A stretch of DNA of 8,056 nt from Candidatus Mediterraneibacter gallistercoris (lineage in GTDB: Bacteria; Bacillota_A; Clostridia; Lachnospirales; Lachnospiraceae): positions 1-8,056 of the forward strand of contig DWWI01000169.1 in the NCBI GenBank assembly GCA_019119745.1, read 5' to 3'. Position 1 is the first letter of the stretch, and each line of letters starts with the position of its first letter. A program made the translations under genes and the position numbers. Below are positions 5,386 to 8,056 of this stretch, piece after piece. The notes below the pieces were generated by a model, which did no database searches, was not told the DNA's origin, and was given only the letters and a program-made list of their open reading frames with translations.

Positions 5386-5989
5386 GCAATTTCACCTCCA
5401 GACATTTTCGTTCCTCTTTACTGGTAAACATACGTATTAATACAACGGCAGTGATAAAGAAAAATCCCCAGACTACAGCCGGATTGCTTATTTCTCTGAA
5501 CATGATCACGAGAGAAAACGCATAAGAAAAGATCGTCCGGTAGAAATGGGGTGAAATCTGCAATACAGTCGAAAAACCAATAAAGAAGAACACCAGTATC
5601 CAAAATGCCTCCAGTGCAGGGACAAGTCCTGCAAGACATCCGAATGTAACAGCAATTCCCTTGCCTCCCCGGAATCCATAAAATACCGGAAAAGTGTGTC
5701 CGATCACCGGAGCCGCTATTGCAAGAGCCACTGTAAAAGGACCGGCTTCAACTGCATTCCCATATCGCATAAACAGATACACCGGGAAAAATCCTTTGAG
5801 CACATCAAACAGCAGTGTAAATAAGCCGCACCAGAATCCGCCGTACATAAAAGCGTTTGCCGTTCCGGGATTGTGATCGCTGCTTTGTTCAAGGATATCC
5901 CCTTTTTGGAATATTTTTGCGAAAACCAAGGCATATAACACACTTCCGGACAAATAACCCATACAGATAAATAATACTGTTCGAAGCAT
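5342..5989 (-). CDS. plsY: Acyl-phosphate:glycerol-3-phosphate acyltransferase PlsY (paralog-type)
   Basis: A 215-aa polytopic inner-membrane enzyme that moves an acyl group from acyl-phosphate to glycerol-3-phosphate, making lysophosphatidate, the first step of phospholipid synthesis. The three PlsY loops are present: GYLSGSVLYALVFAKIF (11-27), DHNPGTANAFMYGG (38-51, corresponding to the usual GSGNPGATN), and GHTFPVFYGFRGGKG (97-111). About six hydrophobic helices are visible. The HNPGTAN form of loop 2 differs from the standard GNPGATN but keeps Asn-Pro-Gly and the final Asn, suggesting a divergent paralog. The start is ATG 5989 with AGGAGGG about 8 nt upstream; an in-frame GTG at 6013 would put that site inside the gene. 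The C-terminal tail overlaps the glycosyltransferase start, so the two form an operon. It is divergent from a TetR regulator, which probably controls it. Confidence 0.92.
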   Translation of the reverse strand: MLRTVLFICMGYLSGSVLYALVFAKIFQKGDILEQSSDHNPGTANAFMYGGFWCGLFTLLFDVLKGFFPVYLFMRYGNAVEAGPFTVALAIAAPVIGHTFPVFYGFRGGKGIAVTFGCLAGLVPALEAFWILVFFFIGFSTVLQISPHFYRTIFSYAFSLVIMFREISNPAVVWGFFFITAVVLIRMFTSKEERKCLEVKLLGCSHTLMWDRRRT

Positions 5990-6033
5990 TTGGTATTCCC
6001 TCCTCTTTTTCACAAACTTTCCACTTATTATGG

Positions 6034-6060
6034 GCTGTCATGGCCGATTATGTTGACAGC
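6034..6060. promoter_or_regulatory. Inverted repeat GCTGTCA-N13-TGACAGC between plsY and tetR
   Basis: Perfect 7-bp arms (6034-6040 and 6054-6060), 20 bp centre to centre (about two helical turns). The right arm includes most of the TTGACA -35 of the TetR-gene promoter. It is a candidate operator acting on both divergent units, or a leader hairpin for plsY if its promoter lies further upstream. Confidence 0.4.
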
Positions 6061-6081
6061 GCAAATAAGGAATGTTAGTAT
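6053..6081 (+). promoter_or_regulatory. Sigma-A promoter of the TetR-family gene
   Basis: A perfect TTGACA (6053-6058), a 17-bp spacer and TAGTAT (6076-6081) preceded by an extended TG at 6073-6074. The start point would fall near 6088, inside the dyad at 6084-6101, and give a leader of about 155 nt to the ATG at 6243. Confidence 0.6.
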
Positions 6082-6083
6082 GA

Positions 6084-6101
6084 ATGATACTAAAGTATCA
6101 T
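6084..6101. promoter_or_regulatory. Candidate TetR operator: perfect 8+2+8 palindrome
   Basis: ATGATACT-AA-AGTATCAT is a perfect dyad of the size TetR dimers bind, sitting at the predicted transcription start of the regulator gene, the usual place for autorepression. It also lies upstream of plsY, so one bound dimer could affect both directions. A shorter dyad, GATAT-A-ATATC (6105-6115), lies 3 bp away. Confidence 0.6.
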
Positions 6102-6242
6102 CAAGATATAATATCATAGCTTTAATAGAAATCAAGCGTTATCAAAAAGTGAAACAATATGCCCACTTTGGTTTCAAAGAAACTATTTTAAAGAATTGTT
6201 TCATTTGTATAATATTTAAAATTCCTTAAAGGAGTGCTTTTT

Positions 6243-6785
6243 ATGCGCAGATCAACAGCCACGACAGAATATCTGAAGGAATGTATGGGGACAGCTCTTT
6301 TGGATTTGATGAAAGAAAAACCCATGGAAAAGATCAGTATTGAAGAAATGACGGCTAAAGCGGATGTCGGCCGCTCCACCTATTTCCGTTACTTCAAAAC
6401 AAAGGACGAAGTTCTGGTATTCAAAATATTATGCTTATGGAACCGCTTTTCAGAAAAGAGCCATATTACGGATTATCAGGCGGATCTGAACAAGACCATG
6501 CATACGTTTTTCGAATTTTGCCTTTATATTCGGAACATCAACGACATCCTGTATCGCACCGGCCATCAAAAGGTGCTGCTGGATGTCTATCTGAAAACCT
6601 TAGTTTCCGGAAAACAGGAAGAAGATATCACTACTTACTATAAACAAAACGGGACCGCCTATGCTCTTTACGGTATTGTAAATGCATGGATCCTGCGCGG
6701 TTACAAAGAATCACCTGAACAAATGGTAGAGATTCTATATAATCTGCACAAAAAGCTTGAAGAAAAAACTGATCTGCAGATCTGA
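6243..6785 (+). CDS. TetR/AcrR-family transcriptional regulator
   Basis: A 180-aa TetR-type repressor. The N-terminal HTH domain is clear at residues 8-60: TEYLKECMGTALLDLMKEKP, then ISIEEMTAKADVGRSTYFRY, then FKTKDEVL, with the canonical 'GRSTYFRYFKTKDEVL' recognition-helix region. The C-terminal two-thirds is an all-helical ligand/dimer domain; its end (YALYGIVNAWILRGYKESPE) fits the group of short TetR proteins with a 'fvxGx..i...Wi..g...sp' tail (DhaS-like). ATG 6243 is preceded by AAAGGAG (6228-6234) at 8 nt; the GTG at 6234 is inside that site. It is divergent from the plsY-glycosyltransferase operon with a perfect dyad between, so control of membrane lipid genes and of itself is likely. 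The ligand, perhaps an acyl compound, is not visible in the sequence. Confidence 0.92.
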   Translation: MRRSTATTEYLKECMGTALLDLMKEKPMEKISIEEMTAKADVGRSTYFRYFKTKDEVLVFKILCLWNRFSEKSHITDYQADLNKTMHTFFEFCLYIRNINDILYRTGHQKVLLDVYLKTLVSGKQEEDITTYYKQNGTAYALYGIVNAWILRGYKESPEQMVEILYNLHKKLEEKTDLQI

Positions 6786-6819
6786 GCGAAACAGCAATTA
6801 AACCGTTATTACGTTTTTC

Positions 6820-7752
6820 TTATACTCTCCGGCGTATCCATGCACCCACCAGATAAGTAATCCCGATCCCCAGGATCAGAAGACTGACTACTGTTCCTGT
6901 AATACCGTTCATCATTATGGTCAGCTCTTTCTCATCCACAGAAAACGAGGCGAACATCGCTGTCTGCAGTGTCAGAATGGACATAGCTGCATCCACCAGT
7001 CCGATATCCCTGATGATAATCCATTCCTGCTCCCTTTTTCTTCTTGCTTTGACAACATTACAGACTGCCAGAATGACCTTTGTAAAGGAATACATCGCCG
7101 CAGCATAGATCGTCCAGCCGGGATAGCTCTTACCGCCCTCAAGACTAACCAGCAGGATCACCGCTCCGCAAAGTACAACAGCCAGAAAGACAAACAGAAT
7201 ACCGTAATACATCTGTAACTTTCTCTCCGAAATAATCCGGTTTCTGCGGCCTTTCGATGTTCTCACTTTTTCCGCATTGCGACTGATCCAGTATGCACGC
7301 ATTATACCGAGTATCATGTAGTAAGCACACAGGGTTCCAAACCACGCAGACCGGCTCATCCATCCTGCGATTCCGTTAAAAAAAGCGAATATGATATTAA
7401 TAAATACACCTGCAAAGGCAAGCAGGACGGATCTGTACTCTTTATCGTCTGTAAGACGGGCAGTCCATATATTAGAGCGAAGCAGGTCTGTCATCCTCTT
7501 CCGCAGCCTGTTCAGGCTTTCAGCGATATAGATACAGGATATGCAGAGGGAAGCCGCAGCCACTGCATAAATAACATACTCAGCCGCTGGCGGAAAGACG
7601 CCCCCATACACCACGCTGACCGTAGACAGCGTGGCAGAAAGAAGCGCGCTGATATACAGAACAGCCTTCAGCCCCGGGCTCAACTCAGGCATCCTTACCT
7701 TATTCTTTTTATCTGAATGTTTTCTCCATTTCCGGAACCGGGATCCGCGCAT
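6820..7752 (-). CDS. Uncharacterised eight-helix integral membrane protein
   Basis: A 310-aa membrane protein I cannot assign to a family. After a very basic N-terminus (residues 1-20, Arg/Lys-rich) there are eight likely helices, at about 29-49, 57-77, 108-128, 136-153, 181-203, 211-233, 250-270 and 284-304. Basic loops at 81-100, 158-178 and 236-243 suggest these face the cytoplasm. It ends GAWIRRRV. No transporter signature, catalytic motif or signal peptide is seen. I chose ATG 7752, which has GAGGAG at 9 nt; an in-frame GTG at 7779 would add nine residues but has no ribosome binding site. It converges on the TetR gene with only 34 bp between their ends, and lies 112 bp downstream of the azlD-like gene on the same strand, so it may be transcribed with it or separately. 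A 13-bp dyad at 7818-7830 lies upstream. Confidence 0.82.
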   Translation of the reverse strand: MRGSRFRKWRKHSDKKNKVRMPELSPGLKAVLYISALLSATLSTVSVVYGGVFPPAAEYVIYAVAAASLCISCIYIAESLNRLRKRMTDLLRSNIWTARLTDDKEYRSVLLAFAGVFINIIFAFFNGIAGWMSRSAWFGTLCAYYMILGIMRAYWISRNAEKVRTSKGRRNRIISERKLQMYYGILFVFLAVVLCGAVILLVSLEGGKSYPGWTIYAAAMYSFTKVILAVCNVVKARRKREQEWIIIRDIGLVDAAMSILTLQTAMFASFSVDEKELTIMMNGITGTVVSLLILGIGITYLVGAWIRRRV

Positions 7753-7817
7753 AACCTTTTTCTCCTCGATCCTGTTCACATCTGACAGGCATATTTAAGC
7801 TTATACTACCCGGTCTT

Positions 7818-7830
7818 CATTTCTGAAATG
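7818..7830. promoter_or_regulatory. Short dyad CATTTC-T-GAAATG upstream of the membrane protein gene
   Basis: A perfect 6+1+6 palindrome in the azlD-membrane protein spacer. A -10-like TATAAG (minus strand, 7800-7805) lies just downstream, so the dyad occupies the -35 region. Possible operator; the 1-nt centre makes an RNA hairpin unlikely. Confidence 0.3.
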
Positions 7831-7864
7831 TTTTCCTTTTGTTTCCGAATTATTAAAATGGTAA

Positions 7865-8056
7865 TCAAAACACCAGCTGCACAAGCAGCATATAGCACAC
7901 CGTCCCTCCTGCAATAGACAGGAGTATCTGCCGTTTCCACACATGAAGCAGGATCACAAGTATGATCGAGATCAGCTCCGGTATGCCGTGGCTTCCGGTA
8001 AAAATGCTCACATCCTTCAGACAGTAGATGACCAGCAGGCCGAACACTGCTGCCGG
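7865..8056 (-). CDS. AzlD-family branched-chain amino acid transport protein, C-terminal part (runs off the window)
   Basis: The last 63 residues of a gene that enters from the right edge in frame, reading [20 protein letters not shown] onward. The pattern 'PAAV.G.LV.YCLKD', followed by [20 protein letters not shown], and the ending [17 protein letters not shown] are those of the small AzlD subunit (about 100-110 aa in full). AzlD works with AzlC in the membrane to export branched-chain amino acids and analogues. Two or three hydrophobic helices are visible. The start codon and the expected azlC partner would lie to the right of the window. A GTG inside the frame (8045-8047) is not the start, because the family pattern continues upstream to the edge. 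The stop is TGA at 7865-7867. Confidence 0.88.
   Translation of the reverse strand, partial: PAAVFGLLVIYCLKDVSIFTGSHGIPELISIILVILLHVWKRQILLSIAGGTVCYMLLVQLVF

Noticed and set aside
6771..6818. Possible terminator between the TetR gene and the convergent membrane protein gene (palindrome GATCTGCAGATC; AAACCGT-tatt-ACGTTTTT)
   Set aside because: The palindrome lies mostly inside the TetR coding end without a T-run, and the second stem is only about 6 bp with a bulge; too weak to annotate.
7800..7828. Promoter for the membrane protein gene (TATAAG with a hexamer 17 bp upstream)
   Set aside because: The -10 is good but the upstream hexamer TTTCAG matches the -35 consensus at only 2 of 6 positions.
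1..8056. CRISPR array, tRNA or rRNA genes, terminal inverted repeats of an insertion sequence
   Set aside because: No regularly spaced direct repeats, no cloverleaf with a conserved T-arm, no rRNA-like segments and no paired ends with target duplications were seen on either strand.

Overview
The window looks like chromosomal DNA of a Bacillota (Clostridia) gut-type anaerobe, probably Lachnospiraceae. The reasons are mid-range G+C, strong AGGAGG-type ribosome binding sites, frequent GTG/TTG codons near gene starts, an Rpn/PD-(D/E)XK 'putative transposase' gene of the kind common in that family, and a paralogous PlsY next to a diacylglycerol-type glycosyltransferase. The genus cannot be named from the sequence alone.

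Layout. Bases 1-216 are G+C-rich. They hold the C-terminal remnant of an ABC importer ATPase (minus strand, in-frame stop) and a G+C-rich hairpin. Next are a 122-aa four-helix membrane protein (minus) and a LysR-family regulator (minus), with an aldo/keto reductase (plus) divergent from the regulator across a short shared promoter region. A 254-base spacer follows, carrying what looks like a frameshifted AraC-type HTH relic. It leads to an Rpn-family nuclease/transposase gene (plus). A 79-aa orphan gene (plus) comes next, with a near-consensus sigma-A promoter, a highly structured leader hairpin ending in a U-tract, and a perfect 18-bp terminator stem behind it.

The second half is a minus-strand lipid locus: plsY (glycerol-3-phosphate acyltransferase) overlapping by 44 nt a GT28/MGDG-synthase-like glycosyltransferase. 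Hidden in the -1 frame at the glycosyltransferase 3' end is a clear ferredoxin-type 2[4Fe-4S] domain with no start codon of its own. A TetR-family regulator (plus) is divergent from plsY, with a consensus-like promoter and a perfect dyad over its predicted start of transcription. Convergent to it is an orphan eight-helix membrane protein (minus). The window ends in the C-terminal part of an AzlD-type branched-chain amino acid exporter subunit (minus).

How the genes may work together (inference): PlsY supplies lysophosphatidate towards phosphatidate and diacylglycerol. The glycosyltransferase would glycosylate diacylglycerol, so the pair forms a small membrane-glycolipid module probably controlled by the adjacent TetR protein. 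The out-of-frame ferredoxin is the most unusual item: it is a mutation, an assembly error or a frameshift-dependent fusion that would add a redox module to a lipid glycosyltransferase.
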